A stretch of DNA of 64,000 nucleotides from Pocillopora verrucosa (GCF_036669915.1 NC_089325.1:12853735-12917734), one strand, 5' to 3'; shown: positions 44,433 to 56,610, numbered from the stretch's first letter. Numbers and translations: made by a program. Notes: generated from the sequence alone by a model not told the origin.

Positions 44433-47400
44433 TTATCCACTGCAGCTTAAGCAATCAGGATTGTCCCGAGAGCACGCCAAGACTTCTGTGTTCTCCTTTT
44501 TGGTTTTAGCTGTCTTCTTGAGGGTTTCTTGATCAACTGTAAACTGGATTGCATTAGCAGCAGGGCGTGAACGCAAGTAGTACATTCCAGTCTTCAGGCC
44601 CTGCAAGATGTAACAAGCAGCCCATTATTCATTGGGTCATATTAAAGACACCTACTAAAGTCACTCTAGCTATGTTATCATGCTGTGTTCCATTTTTATT
44701 TCAAATCCTTTAACTCTGAATATAAATTCTTCCCTCATGCTGCTACACATTTCCATGTCAATTGGTAACAAGAATTTTCAGTTAGGTTGATAGAACAACT
44801 TCTATTGTATAACCTAGAGTTCTCTTATCACCTGTTTGCTGGATAATATATGGATATTATGAAAAGTTACATGTTTATCAGTAATGGGAGTTAAAAGTTA
44901 AGAGACAACCCTCAAAATTTTTCTCTCCATGAGGGAATATTTAAATAAAACTGCCAAATTGTCAAGGGGTTGACTCGTCTCTCTATACTGCTCTGTAATA
45001 TACTCTTAATCCTCCCCCCTCACTGGCAATTAATTGGCAATCATTTTTCTATACTATATTAGAGACAACTGTTCCCCCCAAAATCCATGCAGCCCCCCAC
45101 CCCCCACCCCCAGGTGACAAATAATGGCTGGCTCCTTATTTAACAATTAGGAGCCCCTATGATTAGGTAGAAGCCGTCTAAATGCACCAAGCAAAGTCTG
45201 CTAGAAGAAAACACATTGAAAGCCAGTTCAATTAGCATTCTATCCAAGAGGCTTCCAGGAGTTACAACACTCCATGCTGATGAAATCAAGAGAAGCTAGG
45301 CTCACAAGAATCTATCATTCACCTAACTCAACAAAATATTCATGCTCTGGAAAATGAACAAAAACTAATCACTTTAATATGGCACATGTCTAATGTGACA
45401 ACACCATTCATAAAAAAAACATTTACCTTTTTCCAGCCATAAAAATGCATGCTTGTTAGCTTGCCATAACTGGGTTCAGCAAAGAACACATTGAAGGACT
45501 GGCTCTGGTCAATGAAAGCTCCTCTGTCTGCTGCCATGTCCACAAGAGTTCTCTGAGAAATTTCCCAAACTGTCTTGTACAAAGGCTTTAAGTCATCAGG
45601 GATCTCATCAATGTGCTGTAGTGAAGAACAAAGGACACCTTTTTACTTTGTGTCATAAAATTCTTTGATTACTCCAAAGAAAATAAGTAAATCGATTAAA
45701 TAATGAGTGGACAATCTGACTTTGTTTGTGGCTTGTATATGCAGTTTAAAAACTGCACATATCAAATGCAAGGTTTTTAATAAGAAATGTAGTTGCAGGA
45801 AAAAAGTATGTAGTAACATGAGACTTTGAAAAAAATAAACGCAGGGCATTGAAATTTGGCCAGAGAATTCTCCAACCTCCACTGCCTAATATACACCTAA
45901 CAACTGTTGATCAAGAAAGCCCATTTGTCGTCATTGGGTACTAAGGAATCAGTCACTCAGTTAGGAATCTTCTTTGTGGAGGTTGTTCATGACCTGTACC
46001 ATTTCACAAATACCTGAATGGATCCATTTGCAGCTATGATTTTGTGCTTCAAAGTCTCATTCCAGAGTCCTCTTTCAGTCAAGTCCTTCAACAGATGATG
46101 GTTTACAATCTACAAGATAAAAAGACATTAACTGCAATGAGCCTTTATTTTCACTACCAATACTGTATACAGTGTTCTCCTTTTCAGGCAGTAACCGGTA
46201 ACATTTACCGCCCGTAGTATTGTAGTACCATTTAAAACTGCTTGGAAATCTTGTAAAAGGATTGCTTTACTGGTTTGAAAATTTATTTACCTGTCATGCT
46301 TAAAATAAGGGAGAATACTGTGTATATCATTGTTTTTCTACAACAATCAAGAATGTACCTGAAACTCTCCTGAGAGAACGCGTCGAGTGTAGATGTTACT
46401 CGTGTAAGGCTCAAAAGACTCATTGTTGCCAAGGATCTGTGCAGTGGAAGCTGTTGGCATTGGTGCAATCAACAAACTATTCCTTAATCCATACCTAAAT
46501 AAACAACAAAAAGTAATAATCCATCAAGTTGTCAAATGGAATGTTCTTATCAAATTATATGATTAACAGACACCCTGTTATAGAAAATGTTGTTGTTCAT
46601 TATGGTTTTTCAGATAAGTGAAATGTTAAATACTTTGTCTCCCAGTGTGGAGTCAGGCTATCAAATGCATTAAGGGGGTAAGTTTGTCAAAAAACTGCAG
46701 TGCTGTGTTGGTGGGAGAGTATAACAGGTAATTAAGTGTTAACAACTGAGTTGAAAACATAAATTGACCACCATAGAGAGTTTAAAGGCTGTCGTATCAA
46801 GTGTTAGCCCTTTGTCAGAGTGGTTGCTGAGGGTTAGCACTCAAAATGTCAGCCTTTAAACTCTTAAAAGTGGTCAATTTACATTTTCAACTCAGTTGTT
46901 AACACTAAAATTACCTATCAAATGTATTGATCATGGTGTTTTGACTGCTACACTGATAGTCTTAGTCAGGCAACAAAACTTTAAGAATTAAAGGATTTTG
47001 ACAGCCATATTTCATTAACTAAAAAAATGAAAATCTTACTTTTTTATTTCTGCCTTGAGAGCTGCCCAATCCCAGAAATCAGATGGAGTGACATTCCAAA
47101 GATCATACTGAAGTTTCTTTAGAAGTGAAAAAGATTAAAAATGTTAACCCCTTAACTCCCATGAGTGACCAAGACAGAATTTCCCCTCACAATATTAAAA
47201 CAAAACCAGGTAGACAAGAGATGAGAACAAAGAAAAATACAAACTAGGCAAATATGAGTTGATCTAATATCAAGTTCTCGTAAAATAACATCATCAGAAA
47301 TGTATAGCACAAGGTAAGGAGAATTACAAATGAAATCTTGGGAGTGGAAGGGTTAATAAGTGAAGGAAGTCAGAGTGGGTGCCTTTATCCCTTATTCCCC

Positions 47401-50400
47401 AAAAGTGATAAGCATCTAATTTCTCCTCGCAGTTTCACCCCTGAATCAAATATTAAGGTCTTGAGAAAAAAAGAAAATGGTGACCAACTAAAGAAGTTCT
47501 GGGTTTTTAACCCTTTAACTCCCAGAAGTGATCAACATGTGTCTTCTCCCTATTATATCCATACATTGACCAGCAAATAGGTAATGAGAATGCTCAAACT
47601 TATCAGGTTAAAGTTATCTTGATCTAACACTAAATTCTTGTAGCTATTACACACGGAAATGTGTAGCAGCTAGAGGGGAGATTTAACAATCAGATCCTTG
47701 GGAGTTAAAGGGTTAAACAAATTTTCATCCCTCTTCATTCTCAGTAGTGACTTGTTACTTTGGTACATCTCTGTCAATGTTTCCACATTGACATGGTGGC
47801 CAAGTTCAATTTCTCAAAAAGTCACCTTTTGGCAACCTTTAATTGTAAAATGGTTGCTGTAAAAAAAATTTTGGTCACCCTTTGATAATTTTACCAAGGA
47901 TCAATAAATGTTTTCATGTTTTTTTTTTTTAAATCTTTTGGTCACCAATTGGTGCCTTTGGTCAAAATTTTACTTGCCATGGCAACCAAATTGGTTGCAA
48001 CTTGGGGTGTTGATATTAGATGTACAATTCACTTAAAAAATTATCCTTATTTTTCACCTCTTGATATGGTGAATCTTTACTTTTTGATAACAATCTCTTA
48101 TCACCACCTAATACAAGATGCAATGAAGTCTAAAGAACATCTTTACCCCTTGGCTTGCAGGTGACCCTTGGTAAGTCTCATACGTCCCTTTTTCTTTAGC
48201 CAGTTTGCAGGAAGCCTGTAATAGAGTAAAAAAGTATTAGATATTCATCATCTCCTTATGAATGCTGAACAACTAAATCTATAGATGAAAGCAAAGTAGT
48301 TATTCTTTAACAATTGGACTACCAATACATGGTTTTCAAGTCCCAACTCAGAGTATGAAGACAAAAGAGAAAAGTTTGGTTTGGGGAACATTCAGTTTTT
48401 TCCTTGCAGAGCTTCTTTTGACTAGCCTTGTGACTCTCAAACAATGCATGTCCAAAATAACCTCATAAACCTATAAATGAAAAGCACTTACTGTCAGAGC
48501 CCCATAGTAGATTGTCTCAAATATTTTCCTGTTCATATCTCTGGCCTCTTCACTTTCAAATGGATATCTCATTAGAATGAAGGCATCAGCCAATCCCTGA
48601 AAGAAAAGTAAAGAATTAATCAGCAATGAAATTTTTTTACTCACACAGTGAGCCTCTGGTGGAATTGTACTTTAAGAAAATTGTGGTGAGTCACCCAAAA
48701 ATTAAAACACTATTTTTACCTGAACTCCGATACCAATGGGCCTGTGTCTCTTGTTGGATTTTTCAGCCTGGAAATTCAAACAAAAAAAAAAGAAAAAGTT
48801 AAGTGAGTAAATGCCACAATTTAATGGAAATGATGTAAATAAAAGTTGGCAAAGTAATAATACACCATCTGGAGCAGGAATTTGCATTAGATTAACCCTT
48901 TAACTCTCATGAGTGACCAAGACAGAATTTTTCCTTACAGTATCAATACAACATCAACCAGATAAGTGGTGAGAATCAAGAAAAATATCAATTTGGGGAT
49001 AATTAGTTGATCCAATCCTACATTCTCTGAACTAACATTACAATTATTGTATGACCAACGGTTAGGAGAATTACAAATTCGATGTGGGAGTTTAAGGATT
49101 AAAAGAACAAAATGTAACAAAAACTGACTCTAAACAAAACTTAATGCAAAAAGACTGAACAAAAGAATTTGAGCACAGCAAAATTTCTTACCCTCTGAGT
49201 AACATAACAGCCCATAGACAAAAAGGTGAGATACATATATATATATATATATCAATATAAAACAGACAAACAAAGAATGAAACAAAATAAGATGCCTCTT
49301 AAACACAAACCTCCTTCACTGGGTAATAGTTGATGTCAATAATCTTGTTCAAGTTGCGTGTTACCACCTAAAAATTTTATACAGGAAATTAACAAGGAGT
49401 AAATTATTTTATATTGACACAGTGATCATTTTCCTAATCTATGTACTAACCTGGGTAACCTCAAAAAGTTTTTGGAAATTGTATGTGGGTCGGCCCCCTC
49501 CATTGGTTACAACAAACTTGTTAAGTGCCAGAGATGCTAAGTTACAGACAGCAACCTGAGAGATGAATGGAAAGATACTTTGTTGCTTAATAATATGCAA
49601 GGTTCTTATGAGGATTTATTTAGACTTTCTTTCTCAAGGATTCACTCACACCAGTATGCCATCACTTCATTTTAATGATAACATTTCATGCAGTTATAAG
49701 CATGTTTGGATGTGTGTCAATCATCACAAAGTTTCCATGACAGTCAAATAGGAATGCCTCCTGATGCCTTCTGAAGAGAACACTGGAGCAAAACTTTTTT
49801 TTTCAAACAAGAGGTACAGTATTGTGCAAAAGTAATACAAACAAAATACAGCAAATTTCAGTTTTTGCTCTATCAAATTAACATTTTGTTTGAACAAAGA
49901 ACGCTTTTTTTGCTGAATTTTCTTCACAAGGCAAAAATTTATGGCAGAAAGTGTCCTTTTGATCAATAGTGTTTGTAATTTCATTTTGAACTGTCAATAG
50001 ACCTCCCAAAGTGATTAAGTTTGTTTACCATTCCTGTAATGAACATGAAATATTTCCAAACTTTTTCAGTCCCCAAGACACAGTATGAGAATGACTGTTT
50101 ATACTTGAGACCAAACACAAGAGACAAAAGAACAAAACAAGGATTTACTCAATGTTAATGTAAAAGCTCACCTCATCTGGAGAGCTGTACTCAACAATTT
50201 CAGTGCACAGATTGCTGCATTTGATTGTTCCAACATTCTGGAAGGAAATGCAGTTTGATTAAAAAAAATGGTACAATTTGTTTTCAATATCAGTACATTA
50301 TGATAGTTATATCTAGTACCAGGTAGATAAGGATAAATGAATAAAGGGGGTAGGTTTCTAAAGAAACTGTGGTGTTGCACCAGTGGAAGAGTATAACAAG

Positions 50401-53400
50401 GTAGTTTAGTATCATCGACTGAGTTGACAACTAAATTGGCCACTGTAAAAGACTTTTAAAATTGCCATTTCAAGTGTTAGCCCTTTGTCAGAACAAAGTG
50501 TCGTGAGTCAAGAATAAATAAATAAGGAACCTTTTTATCCCTAAAACTGACTGGCATGTAATTTTTTTCATTGCATAACCCCTCAATCACTCATTAAGGT
50601 CATGCAAATAATGGAACTGATCTCAAACTAAAGAAGCTCTTGATTGTTAAACAAATTCTCCTTGTCAGCACCTTAGGAAATGTATAGAGAACAGTATGGA
50701 GAATATGCATACTGATGTTTGGGTGTAAAGGGTCAACCCACTTGAGTACCTGCTGATTACTTTTCCTGTTGCATGCATCTTTGTACAGCATGTAAGGTGT
50801 GCCTGTCTCAATCTGTGATTGACAGATTGCCTGCCAAAGATTCTGTGCTTTGACTTGTCTCCGAAACTTTCCTTGTTCCTCATACCTATTTACAAAGAGG
50901 GTTAAAAGGAAGAAATAAACATGATCTGTACTGATAGTATTTGGTGCCAAACCATTCAACTTTTGGAATGTTTGGCCCTTTCCTAACAGGTGCCTATTTT
51001 TATGAAATTTCATTGTTTGGGTTTGGGCTCCAAGGGAGTTTGCAGGGCAATTGCCACATGCTTTTGCTCAATGTGGCAGCTCCTTTCCTCTCTCCCTTTC
51101 AGATTTTTGGTTAGTACTCATTCCATACAGCGCTTTGTCAGTGTTATGTTGATGTATTCCTGGAGGTAGGTTGTGACACAGTTGCCATGGTTCCTTCTTG
51201 CAACATTTCTGCCCCTTCCTGATGCTACCCTCATGGTTCCAACCCACCATTAATATTTCAAATTAGAGTTTTACTGGTTGTGTCCTATGGCTGCTTAAAA
51301 AGAATAATCCCTAGTTAAATTTGAGTTCTTTTTCTTGGTTTTCAGGAGGGGATTCCCACCCGGGCAAATTCTTGGTTTATGGCCAGATGTTTTATGAACT
51401 GACATACAGAGAAAATTATGGCCTGCCAGGCTGATAAGTGAATCTAATCTTTTATACAAAATGAGTGCACCCTGCTTCTAACACATACCTGACATAGAGC
51501 TCTTCAAATTTCTCACCCCAACAGTCCTGTAATCCAGGACACTCATTAGGACACATTAGTGACCACATCTCATCCTTCTCAACACGCCTCATGAACAAGT
51601 CAGGGATCCACAATGCAAAAAAAAGATCACGAGCACGCTAGGGAATCAAAGATAACCATTTAGCATGAAGTGCCTAATACATCTTTCCTTCCTAGGGGTG
51701 ACTCTTTGAAAATCTTGGTATAAGGTTCATACCCTTTTACAGAAACAAATCCCAGGGACTAAAACTCTTTCATTCCTAAGATTTCAAAATCAGTTCTCCT
51801 TACAGTCTACATACATTTCTTGTAAAGTAAATTATGAAAACTTTCTTGCTTAAGTTGAGCAGATTTCCAGGTCTTTCCAGTTCTGGAAAATGTCAAAATA
51901 AAATTCCAGGACTTTTCAGGTTTTCCAGGACCCATACAAACCCTGTTGTTAACTTTAAAGACCCAAAATAATATTTTCAAATCTAATCCTAAGGAAATAT
52001 AGTCCAGGTGTTCACTCCAAAACCTCTATATTTGTTTCCTTTTGAGATATATCATTCTATAAATTTCATTACTGTAACCTTGAATGAAATACAATAGAGA
52101 AACACAACCCTTTCATCCACCTATGCAGTGAAGACTGTACATCTATTAAACTTGGTTACAACAACCCTAAATCTGCTTGAAATTTCTCAATGTCACACAG
52201 AGAACTCAGTTCACCTCCACAATAATTTTGAGCTAAACAGAAAATTAATTATAAAAATCATCCAATTTTTTTTTACCTGCTCCTCTTTGCCAGTGTTCTT
52301 TCTCAGTTCCAAGAAATCATAAACATCGCTGTGCCAAGGCTCCAGATATATGGCAAAGGCACCAGGCCTCTTGTTGCCTCCTTGATCTACATACCTGGCT
52401 GTGGCATTGTACACACGCAACATTGGAACAAGACCATTTGAGACTCCATTGGTCTAGTAAGAAAGGAAATAAATATTGGCAAATCCCTCCAACAAAAGTT
52501 TTGATAATTTCACAGCACGGAAAAGGGCTTTTCATTGTATTTTATCAGTGTCAAAATCACATTTAGTTATCCCTATGGCCAGTCAGAACAATGGTACTAT
52601 ATTTATTGTATTATTAATTTTCCAACCTTGAATAAGCACCCACCCTGAGTAAGGTCTGCTAAGTTTTAAAACATATCCACACATTAAAGGCATCACAATG
52701 AGAATCTAGAGCTGTAGAAGGCCTGCTCTTTAGAATTTGATGATAATAACTTACTGGCCATGCTAGAATTGTTCCTAATAACCCACTCTGTATGAAAGCA
52801 TGCATTGCAGGACAAAAAGCATGAACAACAGTTCGCAATACTCCTCTGATAACAGCAATGATATGTTTACCATCTTCAGGGTGATTTCTTACCCCAGCAA
52901 TGTAGCTTCCAGAAGCCCGGATGTTATGCACGTTGATTCCAATTCCACCTGCAGCCTTGGATATCTTAGCACAAAGTGTCAGTGTGTCATAAATACCATC
53001 AATGCTGTCATCTGTCATGGTCACAAGAAAACAACTGGACAGTTGAGGTTTACATGTACCAGCGTTGAACAGGGTCGGTGATGCATGCGTAAACCACTTC
53101 TCTGATAACAGTTTGTATGTTTCAATTGCTGCTTCAATGTCAGTCTGATGAATTCCAAGTGCAACTCTCATCAACATGTGCTGTGGTCGTTCAGCAACTT
53201 TGCCATTGATTTTGAGCAGGTAAGACCTCATCATTGTCTGGAAAGAGTCATTTTGAAGATTTTAAACCTGATTGAGTAGGAAAGAATGGTTTAACTTCAC
53301 TTGGACAAGAAGAGTCCACACACATACCTTAACACCAAAGTAGTTGTATTGGTAGTCACGATCATAAATGATCTCCGAGTCAATTCTCTGAGAAAGAAAA

Positions 53401-56400
53401 AAAAGAGGCAAAAATTGAGGATTTTAGTTTTAATCTCAGGGTTTAAATATTGGTAAACAAAACAAGATTGCTTATATTTTCGGGAATGCCTCTAAGGCAA
53501 TAAAAGTTTAGTACCCTGAAGTCACAATCACAGGTTTTCTTTCAACTGTTTTACACCTTTTCCTGATGAAATAACATTCCCTTAAAAGCAACATGCGTGA
53601 TTGTACCCATGTGCAGTGTCAATCAAAACTCAACTACGTTTGGGCCCAGTCTCTGATAATATTATTTTCACTCTGATTAGTGAACGAACTGGCAAATTAT
53701 CATATTTATTAAGCAACATTGCCTTGATAATATATTGATCTAACCAAGGAGAGCTCTGATATGACTTCAAATTCTCACAAACAGGCGGCAAAGATATTAA
53801 ATAACACAGGTTACACAAATTAGGTCTTATTCTAAAAGTGAATCATTTGAACAAACAGGGTTGTCTAAAAGGTTCTCGCATCTGTTGCAAAACTCTCTAA
53901 AATTCAAATCCACCCAACTGTTCTAATAATAGTCACAGATAACCCCAATACAAATATTCCATATTATATTGTTATAACTCAAACTGGCTGCATTCTAGAA
54001 AATATTAAATTAACATATCAGATATAAACTATGCAACCACAATTACTTGGCTTTCAAGATGTAAATTAGCCAAAGTAAAGAGTTCCATAAGCTGACATTC
54101 CCAGTGCTACCCCCTTTGTCAGAACAAAGGTATCTATTTGCTTTAATGAAGGACTAGGTGTCAGTTCTAATAATTAGGGTAATGGTGTTCTAACATAGAT
54201 AACAAGCTTGTGCTTGGTTTATAAACTTACATCGGCATTCTCCATTATGAGGTCATAAGTTTCCTTGGAGATCAGCGGAGAATGTTTACCATTCTTTGGG
54301 TTGACATAGTTATAGAGATCTGTCATTACCTCTATGGGAAAAAATTATTTAATACAAGAAAATAAGAGAAGGATGCACAACCATGCAAAATGAATCCATT
54401 TGTAATGTGACCTTTAAGTATGATTCAGGGATGATACTGTGACAAAAAGTTAGGGGCTACTCACTCATAAGGGTATACGGTTGAATGCAAAACAATTTCT
54501 AAAATGTCTTTCACTTGTTTTGGGGACTAAAATTGATTATAGGTGGAAATCTGTGGTCAAAGAGATTTCTTGGTTTCCATACTACAGTACTTGCCAGATC
54601 TTGTAGGAATAAAGGTGAGTTTAAGAGGTAGGGCAGAGTAGAGAGGTAAGACACAAGACACCTACCACTAAAAATCTTCTTCGTTTCTTTGTGAAGATTA
54701 GAAACCTCAATCCTGGCTGCAAGGACAGCATAGTCAGGATGTATGGTTGTCATGGAGGCAGCAATCTCAGCAGCAAGTATATCCAGCTGAGTTGTGGCTA
54801 CACCAGGGTAGATGCCATCAATTACCTTCTTGACAATCTCAAACTGAATCATGCAAAAGAAAATCAAGTTGTAACCCTTAACTCCCAGGTGATAAACATG
54901 TAATTTCTTCCCATAATATCCATACATTATTCAACAGATACTAGACTTGTCAGTTTAAATGTTATCTTGATCTCACACCAAATTCTTTCAACTAATTGAC
55001 AAGGAAATGTGTAGCAACTTGATGATAGAAATTTTTATCAGATCTTGGGAGTTAAAGGATTGAGGGTAAACTGAATGGTTACTGCAATATCTGAGAGACA
55101 ATCTGCAACTTGGTGCCCAGATTTTGTACTGTTGCTTATAGCAAACATAGTCCGAGTTCTTCAGGCCCTGTCATTTGGACCAAAATGGACAAATCTATCC
55201 AATTATCGGAACCATTGGACACAAGCACATCAAAATGGTTTATTTCACGAGCCTAATGGACTACTGACCCTCGATTTTAATGCACGACTCGTTGATAATT
55301 TTATATATTTTTCAATACTTACACATTTACATATATCTCATATTTTCAGTACTTATTAGATATTTAATTGTGGTCAAGTGTCCCTAATTAGCGCACATAA
55401 GTTCTTATCTTATTCTCGTTAGTATTAATAGTGTGACGTGCCTCATAAATACATGATAATTTTACACACATGCTTAATAACAACCCAAGTACATATATTT
55501 GTTTCATTATTACACTGACTGCACAATAGCTTTCCATAGCAGTGTACGTGTAGAGTTAAAAGTACACTCTACAATCTATTATCAGCGCGTTTCTTGATTT
55601 TCTTTGAAACGCATGTGGTTTGCATTTCGCGCTATCCTCGATGACGTATCAACTATCCTTTCAAAAATCTTAAAACTAGTAGCCCATCTTAGCAGACTGT
55701 GCCTACAAATGTTCAGTAGTACTTAATGCACAACCAGTTTAGGCTAAAATTGTTTCCAATAGCAAATTATGAATATCGTGAGTTTTTCCGAGAACAATAT
55801 AAATTTCGTACCAACGCCATTCGCGATACAAATTGGTAAATCCATGTTAAAAATGGAGGAAATAGGAATAAATATGTAAACTACGATCACTGTACGGATT
55901 TCTGACGAGCTTATACAGCGTAGCTTTTGTTGTGGAAGAGTGTACGGTACAGAGGCAGTTGTAAATTGCGCGCCAAGATCTTTGAAATTGACCTGAAGAC
56001 GACAAGGAAAATGGTATACAAAGGGGTTCCACGAATTTAACTAGTCCTTAATATGTAATTTCATCGAAGAAACATACGCATTTGCCATTAATCTAACGAT
56101 AAATGGTAGATTTCGTTTTGCCTTTTGGCGCCAAAAGATAAGTCATTGTCCAATTCGGTTAGTGGATCGTTCACTGATTTGCACGCAGAGGTAATCTTAC
56201 CATGTCGACAAAATCAGAGAGCTCATAACCAAGCTTTTTAATCCTGGCAGTGACTTTGTTCAGATTGATTTCCTCCTCTTTTCCATCTGAAAGAGAAAGA
56301 CCAATTAAAGTAACATGTACATGAACAAGATGGCGGTCAATATCAGCGCAGTTCGCATAAGGAAAAACAAAAATCTTACTTCGTTTGAGGACGTAAGAGG

Positions 56401-56443
56401 AAGGCTTCTTGATTTTCTTCTCTTGCTTTGAGTTGTCGGCCAT
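44433..56443 (-). CDS. RRM1: Ribonucleoside-diphosphate reductase large subunit
   Basis: Twenty exons, all in phase, encode 803 residues: 56,380-56,443; 56,201-56,286; 54,666-54,843; 54,231-54,331; 53,328-53,387; 52,893-53,237; 52,277-52,453; 51,489-51,637; 50,750-50,885; 50,172-50,237; 49,451-49,555; 49,311-49,367; 48,720-48,767; 48,492-48,596; 48,147-48,215; 47,040-47,116; 46,359-46,494; 46,014-46,109; 45,427-45,615; 44,433-44,600. It reduces ribonucleoside diphosphates to deoxy forms in the cytosol, partnered by RRM2. The N-terminal ATP-cone (activity site) covers about residues 18-110. Catalytic residues are visible: Cys232 (PQLSSCF) and Cys458 (VAVCNLA), the redox pair, and Asn441/Cys443/Glu445 (SNLCTEI), the radical site. 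The C-terminal shuttle pair is in DCLSCSG. Numbering runs 14 ahead of the human enzyme because of a lysine-rich N-terminal extension. Introns carry many MITEs. Upstream E2F-type sites fit S-phase control. Confidence 0.97.
44705..44900 (-). repeat. MITE family M1, inverted diverged copy
   Basis: Contains CTGCTACACATTTCC, the reverse complement of the M1 core, and ends GGGAGTTAAAAGTTAAG. In the last intron of RRM1. Confidence 0.65.
46673..46920. repeat. Repeat family M4, fold-back copy
   Basis: Starts TAAGGGGGTAAGTTTGTCAA and includes AGTGTTAGCCCTTTGTCAGA. The second half (AGCCTTTAAACTCTTAAAAG, then TTCAACTCAGTTGTTAACAC) is an inverted copy of the first, giving a long palindrome. In intron 16 of RRM1, between exons 16 and 17. 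Confidence 0.75.
47144..47356 (+). repeat. MITE family M2, copy in RRM1 intron 15
   Basis: Starts TTAACCCCTTAACTCCCATG and ends GGGAGTGGAAGGGTTAA. Begins 28 bases from the acceptor of exon 16. Confidence 0.85.
47386..47506 (+). repeat. MITE family M3, truncated copy
   Basis: Has the M3 left part (AAGTGATAAGCATCTAATTT to ACTAAAGAAGTTCT) but is cut off exactly where the M1 copy begins. The right half is missing. Confidence 0.75.
47507..47716 (+). repeat. MITE family M1, copy 2
   Basis: TTAACCCTTTAACTCCCAG at the left and TGGGAGTTAAAGGGTTAA at the right are near-perfect inverted ends. Core AAATGTGTAGCAGCTAGAGG. Confidence 0.9.
48892..49101 (+). repeat. MITE family M2, copy in RRM1 intron 12
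   Basis: Starts TTAACCCTTTAACTCTCATG and ends GGGAGTTTAAGGATTAA. Very similar to the copy at 31,495. Confidence 0.85.
49235..49252. repeat. AT dinucleotide microsatellite
   Basis: About nine AT units in the same RRM1 intron as the M2 copy at 48,892. Confidence 0.9.
50345..50497 (+). repeat. Repeat family M4, copy 3
   Basis: GGGGGTAGGTTTCTAAAGAA to GTGTTAGCCCTTTGTCAGAA. Matches the copies at 38,066 and 46,673. In RRM1 intron 9. Confidence 0.75.
50529..50736 (+). repeat. MITE family M3, copy beside an RRM1 splice donor
   Basis: Contains TATGGAGAATATGCATACTG and ends GGGTGTAAAGGGTCAA, only about 12 bases from the exon 9 donor at 50,749. Confidence 0.85.
54070..54140 (+). repeat. Repeat family M4, partial
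   Basis: TAAAGAGTTCCATAAGCTGA followed by CCCTTTGTCAGAACAAAGG resembles the right part of M4. RRM1 intron 4. Confidence 0.5.
54872..55063 (+). repeat. MITE family M1, diverged copy
   Basis: Starts TAACCCTTAACTCCCAGG and ends TGGGAGTTAAAGGATTGA, with AAGGAAATGTGTAGCAAC. Lies 28 bases from the acceptor of RRM1 exon 3. Confidence 0.75.
56122..56137. promoter_or_regulatory. Palindromic E2F-like site in RRM1 intron 2
   Basis: CTTTTGGCGCCAAAAG is a perfect 16-base palindrome containing TTTGGCGC, the E2F consensus, on both strands. It lies 64 bases inside intron 2. Function is inference. Confidence 0.45.
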
Positions 56444-56548
56444 AGTGCAAAGAAAATTCTGTTGAAAAAGGTAACCAAAAAGCGAAATATCTACTGCACA
56501 ATTCCAAACGAACTTGATCTGAAGGCGAAGTGAGGTAAGTGATTCAAT

Positions 56549-56556
56549 TTTGGCGC
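56549..56556. promoter_or_regulatory. E2F-type site, RRM1 promoter
   Basis: TTTGGCGC fits the TTTSSCGC E2F consensus, about 106 bases upstream of the RRM1 ATG. Confidence 0.55.
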
Positions 56557-56581
56557 CGAAAGAGGATTCAAGTTCCCCAGT

Positions 56582-56589
56582 TTTCCCGC
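56582..56589. promoter_or_regulatory. Second E2F-type site, RRM1 promoter
   Basis: TTTCCCGC, also a TTTSSCGC match, about 140 bases upstream of the ATG. Confidence 0.55.
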
Positions 56590-56605
56590 GTATAATTAAC
56601 ATTAG

Positions 56606-56610
56606 CCAAT
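56606..56610. promoter_or_regulatory. CCAAT box, RRM1 promoter
   Basis: AGCCAATCAG matches the NF-Y CCAAT-box consensus and lies next to the two E2F-type sites, a common arrangement in S-phase gene promoters. Confidence 0.45.

Noticed and set aside
50600-51013. Long minus-strand frame reading through RRM1 exon 9 into flanking sequence.
   Set aside because: Only 50,750-50,885 matches the enzyme; the rest runs into an M3 repeat and intron.
52800-53081. 93-codon plus-strand frame.
   Set aside because: Antisense shadow of RRM1 exon 6.
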